In this document: positions 1 through 6,748 of the stretch, piece after piece
How positions within the stretch are numbered: position 1 is the first letter of the stretch
Layout: every line of letters begins with the position of its first letter
From: DASYUM01 sp036001225
GTDB taxonomy: Bacteria; Methylomirabilota; Methylomirabilia; Rokubacteriales; DASRDR01
Length of the DNA: 30,897 bases
Reading direction: 5' to 3'
Assembly (NCBI GenBank): GCA_036001225.1
Contig: DASYUM010000212.1
Coordinates: forward strand, 1 to 30,897
Position numbers and translations under genes: made by a program
Notes under the pieces: generated by a model
The model's input: only the letters and a program-made list of their open reading frames with translations
The model's database searches: none
What the model was told of the DNA's origin: nothing

Positions 1-17
1 AGGTTCATTTGGAGTTT

Positions 18-87
18 CGGAGGGGGGCAGGGCCCCCCTCCGACAGCCCTCCCGGCGAAGCCGGGCCGTTCGCTGTTCAGCGAACGG
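18..87. repeat. Cluster of three perfect hairpins upstream of dnaX
   Basis: Three inverted repeats follow one another almost without spacing. The first has 11-bp arms at 18-28 and 32-42 with a 3-nt loop, the second 6-bp arms at 51-56 and 60-65 with loop GAA, and the third 10-bp arms at 66-75 and 78-87 with loop TT. All arms pair perfectly. The first could terminate a transcript entering from the left, although no T-run follows. Three in tandem look more like a palindromic intergenic repeat of the REP/BIME kind. The gene to the left is outside the window, so which of these it is cannot be settled. Confidence 0.7.
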
Positions 88-137
88 ATCGGGCCTGCCT
101 CCCCCCAACCACCGCGACCTCTCCCGGGGCGTAGCTG

Positions 138-1910
138 ATGAGCCAGTATCAGGTGCTGGCGCGCCGGTGGCGGCCGATCACTTTCGACGCCGTCGTGGGT
201 CAGGAGCCCATCGTCCGCACCCTGCAGAACGCGCTGGCCCGCCAGCGGATCGCCCACGCCTACCTCTTCACCGGCCCGCGGGGGGTCGGCAAGACGACCA
301 CGGCCCGGCTGCTGGCCATGGGCCTCAACTGCGAGCGGGCTGGCGGCAGCCACCCGGTTCCCTGCGCCGCCTGCGAGATGTGCCGGGAGATCATCGCCGG
401 GCGCGCCTTGGACGTCATCGAGATCGACGGCGCCTCGAATCGAGGGATCGACGAGGTGCGGACGCTCCGGGAGAACACGCGCTACGCGCCGGCCCGGGGA
501 CGCTGGAAGGTCTACATCATCGACGAGGTCCACATGCTGACGGAGCCGGCGTTCAACGCCCTCCTCAAGACCCTCGAGGAGCCGCCCGCCCACGTGGTCT
601 TCGTCCTGGCTACCACCGAGCCGCGGGAGCTCCCCGCCACCATCCTCTCCCGGTGTCAGCGCTTCGACTTCCGGCCGATCGCGCTTGGCGAGATCGCGGC
701 CGGGCTCCGGCGGATCCTCGACGAGGAGGGCGCGCGGAGCGGGGAGACGCTCGCGGTGGAGGCGGACGCGTTCACCCAGATCGCGGCTGCCGCCGACGGC
801 AGCCTGCGGGACGCACTGTCGCTGCTCGACACCGCGCTCGCCTACGGCGAAGGACGGGTGACGGCGCCGATGGTCCGCGCGCTGCTCGGCAGCAGCGGCG
901 CCGAGGCCGCCTGGGGCCTGGCCACGGCGCTGGCCCGGCGTGACGCCCGGGACGCGTTGGCGCGCCTCGAGCGCGCCGCCGCCGACGGCGACGACGTGGG
1001 CCTGCTCGGCCAGGACGCGATGGAGGTGCTCCGGCGGGCATTGCTCGTCGCCGTGCACGGCGAGGCGCCGCCCGGCGTGACCGGGGAGGAAGCCGCGCGG
1101 CTGCGGGAGCTCGGGGCCGCCGGGACCGAGGACCTCCTGCTGCTCGTCAAGGGCCTGGTCGATGCCGAAGCGGAGATGCGGAAGTCGCCCCATCCCCGCG
1201 TCGATCTCGAGGTCGCCGTCGTCCGGCTCTGTCATCGCCCCCACCCCCAGGCCATCGAGAGCGTGCTCGCGCGCCTCGAGCAGGCCGAGGCTCACCTCCG
1301 TGGCTTCGGGCCGGGCTCGGCCGAGCCGGCGGGCCCGCATCAGACCGATCTCCTCGACCAGGCCGGCGGGCCGGCCCTCGCCGGTGGGGTGACCCCGGCC
1401 GCGGCGCGGCCGGCCGCTCCACCGAGCCGACGCATCCCCCCGGCTCCGGCGGGCGCTCGGCCGCCGTTGCCCGAACGGCCGGCGGCGCCGCCGGCGGCCG
1501 AAGAGCCGGGCCAGGCGCTGTGGGCACGGATCGTGGCCGAGATGACCCGGGTCCGGCCGACCCTCGGCCATCTGCTGGCCGAGGCGGTCCTCGTGTCGGA
1601 CGAGGAGGGACGCCTCACGGTGGCGGTGCCCAACGGGAACGCCTTTACCCAGGACCAGGTCCGCAACCGCGACAACCGCCAGTTCGTCCTCGACGCCGCC
1701 CGACGCGTCCGCCCCGACGTGCGGGAGGTCGTCTTCACGACCGGCACGATTCCCGGGGGCCCGGGCGCCGCGGCCGACCATCCCGTCGTCCGGGCCGCGG
1801 TGGAGCTGTTCGAGGGCGAGGTGACCGCGGTGCGTCCCGCGCGGGGGTCCGCCGCGTCCGGTCGGGGCGAGTCCGGAAACGCCGCGCCCGAACGCGGAGA
1901 GGGGACATGA
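138..1910 (+). CDS. dnaX: DNA polymerase III subunit gamma/tau
   Basis: Clamp-loader ATPase of the replicative polymerase; it loads the beta clamp and, in its tau form, bridges core polymerase and helicase. The 590-residue protein opens with a RarA/DnaX AAA+ domain: Walker A GPRGVGKT at 46-53, zinc-binding cysteines C65, C76, C79 and C82, Walker B IIDEVH near 127-132, sensor 1 LATTEP and the SRC arginine-finger motif at 171-173. A clamp-loader collar follows, then a Pro/Ala-rich linker (about 395-500) and a C-terminal tau-like domain. The ATG start precedes the conserved ARRWRP segment. No slippery frameshift heptamer was noticed. Its TGA overlaps the ATG of ybaB (ATGA), so the two are translationally coupled. 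The dnaX-ybaB-recR order is widespread in bacteria. Confidence 0.97.
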   Translation: MSQYQVLARRWRPITFDAVVGQEPIVRTLQNALARQRIAHAYLFTGPRGVGKTTTARLLAMGLNCERAGGSHPVPCAACEMCREIIAGRALDVIEIDGASNRGIDEVRTLRENTRYAPARGRWKVYIIDEVHMLTEPAFNALLKTLEEPPAHVVFVLATTEPRELPATILSRCQRFDFRPIALGEIAAGLRRILDEEGARSGETLAVEADAFTQIAAAADGSLRDALSLLDTALAYGEGRVTAPMVRALLGSSGAEAAWGLATALARRDARDALARLERAAADGDDVGLLGQDAMEVLRRALLVAVHGEAPPGVTGEEAARLRELGAAGTEDLLLLVKGLVDAEAEMRKSPHPRVDLEVAVVRLCHRPHPQAIESVLARLEQAEAHLRGFGPGSAEPAGPHQTDLLDQAGGPALAGGVTPAAARPAAPPSRRIPPAPAGARPPLPERPAAPPAAEEPGQALWARIVAEMTRVRPTLGHLLAEAVLVSDEEGRLTVAVPNGNAFTQDQVRNRDNRQFVLDAARRVRPDVREVVFTTGTIPGGPGAAADHPVVRAAVELFEGEVTAVRPARGSAASGRGESGNAAPERGEGT

Positions 1911-2224
1911 AAGGATTCGGCAACCTCGTCAAGGAGGCGCAGAAGCTTCAGGCTCAGCTGGAGGCGTTGAAGGAGGAGGTCGGCAAGCGCAAGGTCGAGG
2001 CCTCGTCGGGCGGGGGGATGGTCGTCGTCGAAGCCAATGGCAGCCAAGAGGTGCTCTCCATCAAGATCGACCGGGAAGTCATCACCCCCGAAGACCCGCA
2101 GATGCTCGAGGACCTGGTGCTGGCCGCCGTCAACGAGGCGCTCCGCAAAGCCCGCGAGATGGTGGCGCAGGAGATGTCGAAGATCGCCGGCGGGCTGGGC
2201 GGCAAGATCCCGGGTCTCCTGTAA
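1907..2224 (+). CDS. ybaB: YbaB/EbfC family nucleoid-associated protein
   Basis: Small DNA-binding protein of 105 residues, the usual family length. The N-terminal helix (MKGFGNLVKEAQKLQAQL) is typical of YbaB, followed by the SGGGMVVVEANGSQEVLSIKID beta segment and the PEDPQMLEDLVLAAVNEALRKA helix; the C-terminus GGLGGKIPGLL is also characteristic. Family members form dimers that grip DNA like tweezers. The start is the ATG overlapping the dnaX stop, preceded by a purine-rich GGAGAGGGG. A longer reading of the same frame exists upstream but lies inside dnaX and carries no family similarity. It sits between dnaX and recR, its standard neighbours. Confidence 0.96.
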   Translation: MKGFGNLVKEAQKLQAQLEALKEEVGKRKVEASSGGGMVVVEANGSQEVLSIKIDREVITPEDPQMLEDLVLAAVNEALRKAREMVAQEMSKIAGGLGGKIPGLL

Positions 2225-2254
2225 CGGCCGGGCGCCGAAGGTCGGGGACCCGGC

Positions 2255-2854
2255 GTGAGCTACCACCCCCCGTCGGTCGGCCGGCTCATCGAAGCGTTCC
2301 AGCGTCTGCCCGGGATCGGCCCCAAGACGGCGCAACGGCTCACCTTCCACCTGCTCAAGCAGCCGGAGAGCGCCGTCCGCGAGCTGGCCGAGGCCCTCAC
2401 CGAGCTCAAGGCGCGGGTGGTCCACTGCTCACGCTGCTTCAACGTGACCGACGACGACCCATGCCGGATCTGCGCCGATCCCGCCCGTGACGCGGGCCTC
2501 CTCTGCGTGGTGGAGGAGCCGAACGACCTGCTCGCCATGGAGCGGACGGGTGAGTACCGGGGTCGGTACCATGTGCTCCTCGGCGCTCTCTCGCCGCTGG
2601 ACGGGATCGGCCCCGACGAGCTGAAGGTCCGAGAGCTCCTCGCCCGTCTCGAGGCCGATCGCGTCCGCGAGATCATCCTGGCCACCAACCCGAACGTGGA
2701 AGGGGACGCGACCGCGATCTACCTGGCCAAACTCTTGCGGCCCCTCGGCATTCGGGTGACGCGGATCGCCCGTGGCCTGCCGGTCGGCGGGGATCTGGAA
2801 TACGCGGACGAGGTGACCCTGGCGCGGGCGCTCGAGGGGCGGAAGGAGATGTGA
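2255..2854 (+). CDS. recR: Recombination mediator protein RecR
   Basis: Component of the RecFOR pathway that helps load RecA on SSB-coated single-stranded gaps. The 199-residue protein has the full RecR architecture: a helix-hairpin-helix (LPGIGPKTAQRLTFHLL, about 18-34), a four-cysteine zinc finger (C58, C61, C70, C73), a Toprim domain starting at CVVEEPNDLLAME with acidic residues at 87-88, and the family tail ARGLPVGGDLEYADEVTLARALEGR. Translation starts at GTG, 30 nt after the ybaB stop. It is the last gene of the dnaX operon; a strong hairpin follows 6 nt after its stop. Confidence 0.97.
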   Translation: MSYHPPSVGRLIEAFQRLPGIGPKTAQRLTFHLLKQPESAVRELAEALTELKARVVHCSRCFNVTDDDPCRICADPARDAGLLCVVEEPNDLLAMERTGEYRGRYHVLLGALSPLDGIGPDELKVRELLARLEADRVREIILATNPNVEGDATAIYLAKLLRPLGIRVTRIARGLPVGGDLEYADEVTLARALEGRKEM

Positions 2855-2860
2855 GCGCGT

Positions 2861-2888
2861 CCGGAGGGGGAGGTGGCTCCCCCTCCGG
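2861..2888. terminator. Bidirectional hairpin terminator between recR and the convergent LEA-like gene
   Basis: Perfect 12-bp stem, arms 2861-2872 and 2877-2888, with a 4-nt loop GTGG. It lies 6 nt after the recR stop and 12 nt beyond the end of the convergent minus-strand gene, so it can serve both. There is no clear T-run, as is common for hairpins in very GC-rich genomes, so intrinsic termination is inferred from position and stability only. Confidence 0.7.
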
Positions 2889-2900
2889 CGGCTGGGGTGG

Positions 2901-3239
2901 TTAGTTGTTCCCGGTGAAGAAGTTGCGAATCGTCCGGCCCGCGTACTTCATCCCGTCCCAGATCGACTCGCCGAAGCCCTTGGCGCTGTCGTGGAGCCTG
3001 TCCCCCACGGGCTTGGCCCCCTCGCCAGCCTTGCTGAGCCGGTTGCCGGTCTCCTTGGCGCCCTCGGTCACGGTCTTGCCGATGCCCTTGGCCGTGTCCT
3101 CGACGCCCTTGCCAACCTTCTTGGCACCCTCCACGACCTGGTCAGCCCCCTGCTTGGCGTCCTCGGCCCAGGCGGCGCCCGCGGCCAGCAAGAAGACGAG
3201 CGCGGTGAGGGCGGCGGTCAGCGACTTGATGGTCGTCAT
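2901..3239 (-). CDS. Small secreted LEA-like / apolipoprotein-like repeat protein
   Basis: Protein of 112 residues with a clear signal peptide (MTTIKSLTAALTALVFLLAAGAAWA, cleavage after AWA) and a mature part of about 85 residues rich in Lys, Gly, Glu, Asp and Ala. The mature part has roughly 11-residue periodic stretches of the type EGAKKVGKGVEDTAKGIGK and EGAKETGNRLSKAGEGAK, the pattern of group 3 LEA and amphipathic apolipoprotein-like helices. Such proteins usually protect membranes or proteins during drying or stress; that role is inferred here. I chose the ATG at 3239 because GGAGG stands 6 nt upstream and the signal peptide begins there; an in-frame ATG seven codons earlier has no such support. 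It converges on recR. Confidence 0.8.
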   Translation of the reverse strand: MTTIKSLTAALTALVFLLAAGAAWAEDAKQGADQVVEGAKKVGKGVEDTAKGIGKTVTEGAKETGNRLSKAGEGAKPVGDRLHDSAKGFGESIWDGMKYAGRTIRNFFTGNN

Positions 3240-3401
3240 GTCGAACCTCCGGGTTTGCATCAGTAGTCCCAGCCTTCACGGGTAGACGCAACCATCATGC
3301 CACCCTCGACTGAGGTTCCCGCATTGTTCTGTAGGGGTTTGACCCGCCACCGCCGCGCAGGCGTCGGGACAGTGACGCCCGGCAGTCGACAGGGCTCGGA
3401 T

Positions 3402-3430
3402 TTGTGTCCGGGTGGGCGGCTGAGTACAAT
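3402..3430 (+). promoter_or_regulatory. Sigma-70-type promoter of the tRNA-Asn gene
   Basis: A -35-like TTGTGT at 3402-3407 and a -10 TACAAT at 3425-3430 are separated by exactly 17 nt. The -10 ends 8 nt before the first base of the tRNA, so the transcript would begin one or a few bases before the mature 5' end. The -10 box matches the consensus at five of six positions, which stands out in this GC-rich sequence. Confidence 0.7.
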
Positions 3431-3438
3431 AGGCCCAT

Positions 3439-3818
3439 TCCCCGGTAGCTCAACCGGTAGAGCAAGTGGCTGTCGGTGCGGCAGCGTCCCGACCGAAAGG
3501 CGGGATGGAACAGCGGGCGAATTCAGGGAAGCCTACCTCTCCCGCCGGTGGCGGGGACATGGGAACCCTGAGCGAAGCCTCGGCCCGATCGATCATCGGT
3601 GGGCTGGGGACCGTGCAGAGACTAGACCGCAAGGTCGTACCCCGGGACCGAGCCGGCTCGATCTTCATCGCGAGCCGGTTGGCCGGACCGGGGGAAGCGC
3701 CCGCCCCCTACCGGCGGCCGTCAGGCCGCCTACGGGGATGAGATAGTCCAAGCCTCGCGGAAACGCGGGGGCTCTTGTAACCACGAGGTTGCAGGTTCGA
3801 GTCCTGCCCGGGGAGCCA
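3439..3818 (+). tRNA. tRNA-Asn(GUU), split by a group I intron
   Basis: Exon 1 is 3439-3473 (35 nt) and exon 2 is 3778-3818 (41 nt); together they form a 76-nt tRNA with encoded CCA. Acceptor TCCCCGG pairs with CCGGGGA, D stem GCTC with GAGC, and T stem GCAGG with CCTGC around the loop TTCGAGT. The anticodon stem is AGTGG/CCACG with a single A27-G43 mismatch. The joined anticodon loop reads CTGTTAA, giving anticodon GUU (Asn), and the discriminator is G73. The intron lies between positions 35 and 36, inside the anticodon, so the gene is non-functional without splicing. It has its own promoter and a following hairpin. Without intron removal, tRNA-finding software may miss it or report only fragments. 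Confidence 0.95.
3474..3777 (+). ncRNA. Group I self-splicing intron (IC3-like) in the tRNA-Asn anticodon
   Basis: 304-nt ribozyme intron without a homing-endonuclease ORF. P1 is a perfect 5-bp helix of exon GCUGU (3469-3473) with the guide GCAGC (3481-3485), ending in the obligatory U-G pair (U3473, G3481). P2 carries a GAAA loop (3495-3498). P4 pairs TCAGGG (3523-3528) with CCCTGA (3566-3571). P7 pairs GACTA (3620-3624) with TAGTC (3744-3748), within the conserved strings GTGCAGAGACTAGAC and GAGATAGTCC. P9 is a 7-bp stem closed by GAAA (3753-3770). The intron ends in the expected terminal G (G3777). The core strings match, from memory, the cyanobacterial tRNA-Leu and Azoarcus tRNA-Ile introns. 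P3 is short (GCGG/CCGC). Extra hairpins around 3653-3690 and 3713-3730 extend the periphery. Confidence 0.95.
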
Positions 3819-3824
3819 CTCGGG

Positions 3825-3850
3825 GGCCGTCGGCGGTCACGCCGGCGGCC
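3825..3850 (+). terminator. Hairpin downstream of tRNA-Asn
   Basis: Arms 3825-3835 and 3840-3850 pair over 11 positions (10 Watson-Crick plus one T-G) around the loop GTCA. It begins 7 nt after the encoded CCA of the tRNA and is followed by CTCCCGTCTT, a weakly T-containing tail. Position and stability fit a terminator of the single-gene tRNA transcript. Confidence 0.6.
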
Positions 3851-4135
3851 CTCCCGTCTTCGAGTTGCCGGCGCACGATTACCCCGACGCGCTCTTGGGA
3901 CTCGGAGGGGCGGCCCACCAGAAGCGTGAGCGCCGCGATGGTGACAGGGGCCGTGTCAAGTAGCTCTCAGCGAGTTGCCCGGGGACCCGCGCAGCACCAG
4001 GGAACGGCCACGGCAGGCCCTCGCACGCCCAGCCGACGCCAGCGGACGCGGAGTTGCACCCGTCTTCGTGGATCTTTGGCTACGGGGACGCGGTGGTGCT
4101 AGTGGGTCGGGTGCTCAATACGTCTGCGACCGCCT
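3851..4135. other. Non-coding stretch, no recognisable feature
   Basis: About 285 bases between the tRNA terminator and the end of the minus-strand secreted protein. Open frames here are short, lack ribosome binding sites and show no family resemblance. I see no tRNA, repeat or convincing promoter. Confidence 0.5.
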
Positions 4136-4861
4136 TCATGGATACGTCTCGGTCTTCCCGCCGTCTTCGACGAGCAGCACCGTGACACCCAAGGTGCCGT
4201 CGTGGCTCTGCACGACGACATGGGAATTGGCGTCCGCCGGCGCTAACACGACGTCCCAGATCGCGTAGGGCTGCAAGGGATTTGCAGTCGTGTATCGGCG
4301 GTTGCCGCCGGTGCCGAAGGACACGCTGACCTCGTTCGGTTGCCCAGACACGTTGCCGACGAGGAGGTGCGTGTCCCTCCCGACAGCGCCGAGCGCAAAG
4401 CCATGGTGGCCTGTGACATCTGACGGCGCGGCGCTGATGATCTGGCTCGAGCGGATGCGTTGATGGACAATCACCGACATCGGAACGGGGCTGACGATCC
4501 GAACGAGCGCGGTCTTCCCTTGCGAGATGTCGAAGAGGTTCGCGGGCGCCGACGTGCCATCCAGCAGCGTGCCGTTCGCGGAAGTGGTGAACCCGCCGCC
4601 TACCCCATCGGGGTCGATGGTCGTCCGCGCTGTGACAACGTCCAACAACACGCCGTCCGCGCTCGTCACCCCCAAAAACACCACTACGCTGCCCTGGCTG
4701 GTGTCCACCGAGACATCGATCTGGGCAGTCGCGTTATGCGCGCCGCTCACGTTCTGGAGGATGACGAACGCCTCGGCGGCGAGCGCCACCGAAGGCGCGA
4801 GCGCGAGGACCGCCGCGATAACTGCCGAGACCAGCCTGCCCCTGGAACGCCGGTCAGCCAT
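4136..4861 (-). CDS. Secreted beta-rich protein of unknown function
   Basis: Protein of 241 residues. A signal peptide is clear: basic MADRRSRGR, then a hydrophobic core ending SVALAAEAF. The mature part is rich in V, S, T, G and N with alternating hydrophobic residues, suggesting an all-beta, possibly immunoglobulin-like or adhesin-like fold; there are no cysteines or catalytic motifs I recognise. The start at 4861 is supported by AGGAGGGG about 5 nt upstream; the frame stays open further upstream but without similarity to anything. It stands alone between the tRNA and a region of gene relics. Codon use is less extremely G/C-ending than in the neighbouring operons, consistent with an accessory or recently acquired gene. 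I do not recognise the family. Confidence 0.75.
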   Translation of the reverse strand: MADRRSRGRLVSAVIAAVLALAPSVALAAEAFVILQNVSGAHNATAQIDVSVDTSQGSVVVFLGVTSADGVLLDVVTARTTIDPDGVGGGFTTSANGTLLDGTSAPANLFDISQGKTALVRIVSPVPMSVIVHQRIRSSQIISAAPSDVTGHHGFALGAVGRDTHLLVGNVSGQPNEVSVSFGTGGNRRYTTANPLQPYAIWDVVLAPADANSHVVVQSHDGTLGVTVLLVEDGGKTETYP

Positions 4862-5159
4862 GAGCCCCTCCTCGCTGTGAGAAAGTCGCTGTTCGCCGGA
4901 ATGGAGAACGTAGGCACCGCAAAGCATGCTTCCCGGGCACCTCCCTGAGCCTCCGGGTCTCCGGCGGGCAGAGTCCCAGGGTGGCTGGAGTGTAGCGCGC
5001 CCCGGGGGGGTCGGCAACGGTGGCCGGAGCGATCCAGTCGCTACTCAGCGTTTGCATTGCCGGGACAGGAAGCAGGGCGGAGATCGCCAGGACGCGTGCG
5101 ACCCTCGACGCCCGAGGATGGAAAAAGGCGCTGTTGCGCCGCCTTCGTTCTGGCGGCCG

Positions 5160-5250
5160 ACATGCACGCCCACTCGGGGCTGGTCATCCTGGCCGAGCCC
5201 CACCGCGAGCCGAAGGTCCGCCAGGGCGTCACCACCGAGGTCATCGACAT
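5160..5250 (+). pseudogene. 91-bp relic of an N-acyl-D-amino-acid deacylase gene
   Basis: This segment aligns without gaps to 12761-12851, inside the intact deacylase gene, with five mismatches (about 95% identity by my count). In its reading frame it encodes MHAHSGLVILAEP and then HREPKVRQGVTTEVIDI, covering the HxH metal-binding motif. Similarity stops abruptly at both ends and no start codon with ribosome binding site leads into it, so it is a fragment and not a gene. It may derive from the resident gene or from another paralogue of the same family. Confidence 0.85.
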
Positions 5251-5491
5251 CGGTCCCCCACGCCTGACGCCTCTAGCGTCGCCACCTCATCGCCCGGCCT
5301 GTTCCGCTCGCAAGGTACCCCGGCCACCACGCGGCCCGCGCACTCCCGGTTATGATCCCAAGCGAGATGTTGGTGCCGCTGAGGATGAACCAGGAAGATC
5401 GTTCTGACTCTCGCCCGGACGGATCGCATCCCTGACTGCGCAAATCGCGATGTCGGCCACAGCGGAGGCCTGCCGAATCAGGGCCAGCTCG
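5251..5491. other. Non-coding stretch between relics
   Basis: About 240 bases following the deacylase fragment. Only short frames without ribosome binding sites occur. No RNA, repeat or promoter could be supported. Confidence 0.4.
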
Positions 5492-5737
5492 TCACCTCAG
5501 CCAACCGTGCGCATAGAAGATGTAAAGGCACAGAAGCATTCCCATCGACACCCCGAACGTCACCTGCGGAAGCGTGACCGGCCATGGGTTGCCCTCAACA
5601 TTCATGCCAAGGATGCCACCGACGACAGCGGGGAGGAGCCCGAGGGCACTGACGATCGCGAGCTGGGTAAGCAAATACGCCGAGCCCTGGGCCGCGATGC
5701 TCAGCGGGCTCAAGAAAGGAATCGAGGGGGCAGTCAT
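5492..5737 (-). pseudogene. C-terminal remnant of a CorA-like magnesium transporter
   Basis: The 81-codon frame encodes two hydrophobic segments separated by GMNVEGNPWP: a first helix ending in GLLPAVVGGILGMN, then VTFGVSMGMLLCLYIFYAHGWLR. The GMN signature between two terminal transmembrane helices is the hallmark of the CorA/ZntB family, whose proteins are normally about 300-370 residues with a large cytoplasmic N-terminal domain. That domain is absent: an in-frame TAG lies seven codons upstream and the AHSA1-like gene begins on the other strand at 5736. It is most likely the 3' end of a disrupted transporter gene. A stand-alone small membrane protein is possible but less likely. Confidence 0.6.
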
Positions 5738-6203
5738 GGAGAAAGTGTTTGAAATCTACATCAAGACGACACCGGAGCGGCTCTGGAAGGCCATCACGGA
5801 CCCGGAGATGAGGCGGAAGTACACGTTCGGAGTAGGCGTGAAGTCGGATTGGACGCCCGGCTCCCACTACGAGGGCGTCACCCCAAAGGCACCCACTCCG
5901 ATCTTCGAAGGCGAGAATCTGGAGGTCGTTCCGCCGCGCCGACTCGTCCAGAGCTTCAGGGCGCTGTGGAGTGAGGATGTGAAGCGCGAGGGGACCTCGA
6001 GGGTCACCTGGGAGATCGAGCCGATCGGCGATTCATGCCGGCTGACCGTCACCCACGACCAGTTGCGCGAGGGCGCCAACGCCGAGCTCTACGGCGGCTG
6101 GCCGATGATCCTGTCCGGCCTGAAGACGCTGCTGGAGACCGGGGAGTCGCTCACGACACCTGGCTCGCTGCGCTATTCGAGAGCCACGGAACCGGCTGCT
6201 TGA
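5736..6203 (+). CDS. SRPBCC (AHSA1/START-like) domain protein
   Basis: Protein of 155 residues consisting of one helix-grip domain: it opens EKVFEIYIKTTPERLWKAITDPEMRRKYTF, the standard AHSA1 opening, followed by WTPGSHYEG, GENLEVVPPRRLVQSFRALW and VTWEIEPIGDSCRLTVTHDQL, and ends with a long C-terminal helix (GGWPMILSGLKTLLETGE). The family binds hydrophobic ligands or acts on stress; many bacterial members sit beside ArsR regulators, but none is present here. GAGGGGG about 5 nt before the ATG supports the start. The gene begins within the opposite-strand CorA relic and its 3' end overlaps the tail of the LD-carboxypeptidase relic. Function beyond fold is unknown. Confidence 0.85.
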   Translation: MEKVFEIYIKTTPERLWKAITDPEMRRKYTFGVGVKSDWTPGSHYEGVTPKAPTPIFEGENLEVVPPRRLVQSFRALWSEDVKREGTSRVTWEIEPIGDSCRLTVTHDQLREGANAELYGGWPMILSGLKTLLETGESLTTPGSLRYSRATEPAA

Positions 6204-6568
6204 GGCCCTGACGGACCGGACCGGGGCGCCGCTGCATCTCGGCGGCGCCGCGGTCCGGCGGGCGGCACGCGGAGCTTCGGCCACAGCCCCGGCGGAAGCC
6301 GCATGCACCCGTAGCCGCCACCGGCCGCGACGATCGCGCGGACGGAGTCGTCGGTGAGGGCCGCCGTCAGCTCGTCGAGCCGCCGGCCGTCGTCGCCGGC
6401 CAGGTAGCGCGTCCGCGCGAACAGGCCCTCGTCGAAGACCGGGCGGTAGCGGGCGCCGAGGACCCGGAGCCCCGCTTCGAAGCTCTCTCGATCGAACGGA
6501 GCCGCGGGAGCGACGATGGCCACCCGGTCGAACGCGCGAAGCCCGCTCGGCCGCGTGAGACGCGTCAC
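6173..6568 (-). pseudogene. Truncated LD-carboxypeptidase (S66 / LdcA-MccF family)
   Basis: The frame opens with the typical S66 N-terminus: PSGLRAFDRVAIVAPAAPFDRESFEAGL, then RYLAGDDGRRLDELTAALTDDSVRAIVAAGGGYGCMRLPPGL. This is the first third of a family of about 300 residues that trims murein tetrapeptides or cleaves microcin C7. Similarity ends at about 6283; the remaining codons to the stop at 6173 are Arg/Pro-rich and unrelated. The catalytic Ser-Glu-His residues, which lie downstream in the family, are missing. The GTG at 6568 follows an extended -10 box closely. The gene is therefore 3'-truncated with its promoter apparently intact. Confidence 0.8.
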
Positions 6569-6577
6569 GACGATTCG

Positions 6578-6586
6578 ATTGTAGCA
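6578..6586 (-). promoter_or_regulatory. Extended -10 promoter of the truncated LD-carboxypeptidase
   Basis: Read on the minus strand the sequence is TGCTACAAT, an extended -10 element (TGn plus TACAAT). It ends 9 nt before the GTG, so transcription would start at or next to the start codon and the mRNA would be almost leaderless. No ribosome binding site is seen. Confidence 0.5.
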
Positions 6587-6748
6587 GCCGGCCGACGGGG
6601 GCACCAAGCATCGGACCGCAGGCGCGCCCGTGGTTCCCGGCCCCCGCCGAGGGTGTCCCGACCCCTGGCATCGCGTCTTCGGGTCGCTTATCCTCGCCGG
6701 TAATGCACCCGAGGACGTGAGACGCTCCGAGACGCAGGGAGGACGACC

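Noticed and set aside
1380..1510. GC-rich repeats in dnaX as an inserted element
   Set aside because: They encode the Pro/Ala-rich linker normal for tau subunits and stay in frame.
2991..3285. Plus-strand frames over the LEA-like gene
   Set aside because: The minus-strand frame has a ribosome binding site, signal peptide and periodic repeats; the plus frames are shadows.
3297..3746. Plus-strand frames of 91-149 codons over the tRNA intron, considered as a homing endonuclease
   Set aside because: No LAGLIDADG, GIY-YIG or HNH motif, and the frames run across exon and intron structure; the intron carries no ORF.
3730..3918. Minus-strand frame containing PRAGLEPATSW
   Set aside because: This peptide is the well-known false translation of the antisense of tRNA 3' halves; it overlaps tRNA-Asn exon 2.
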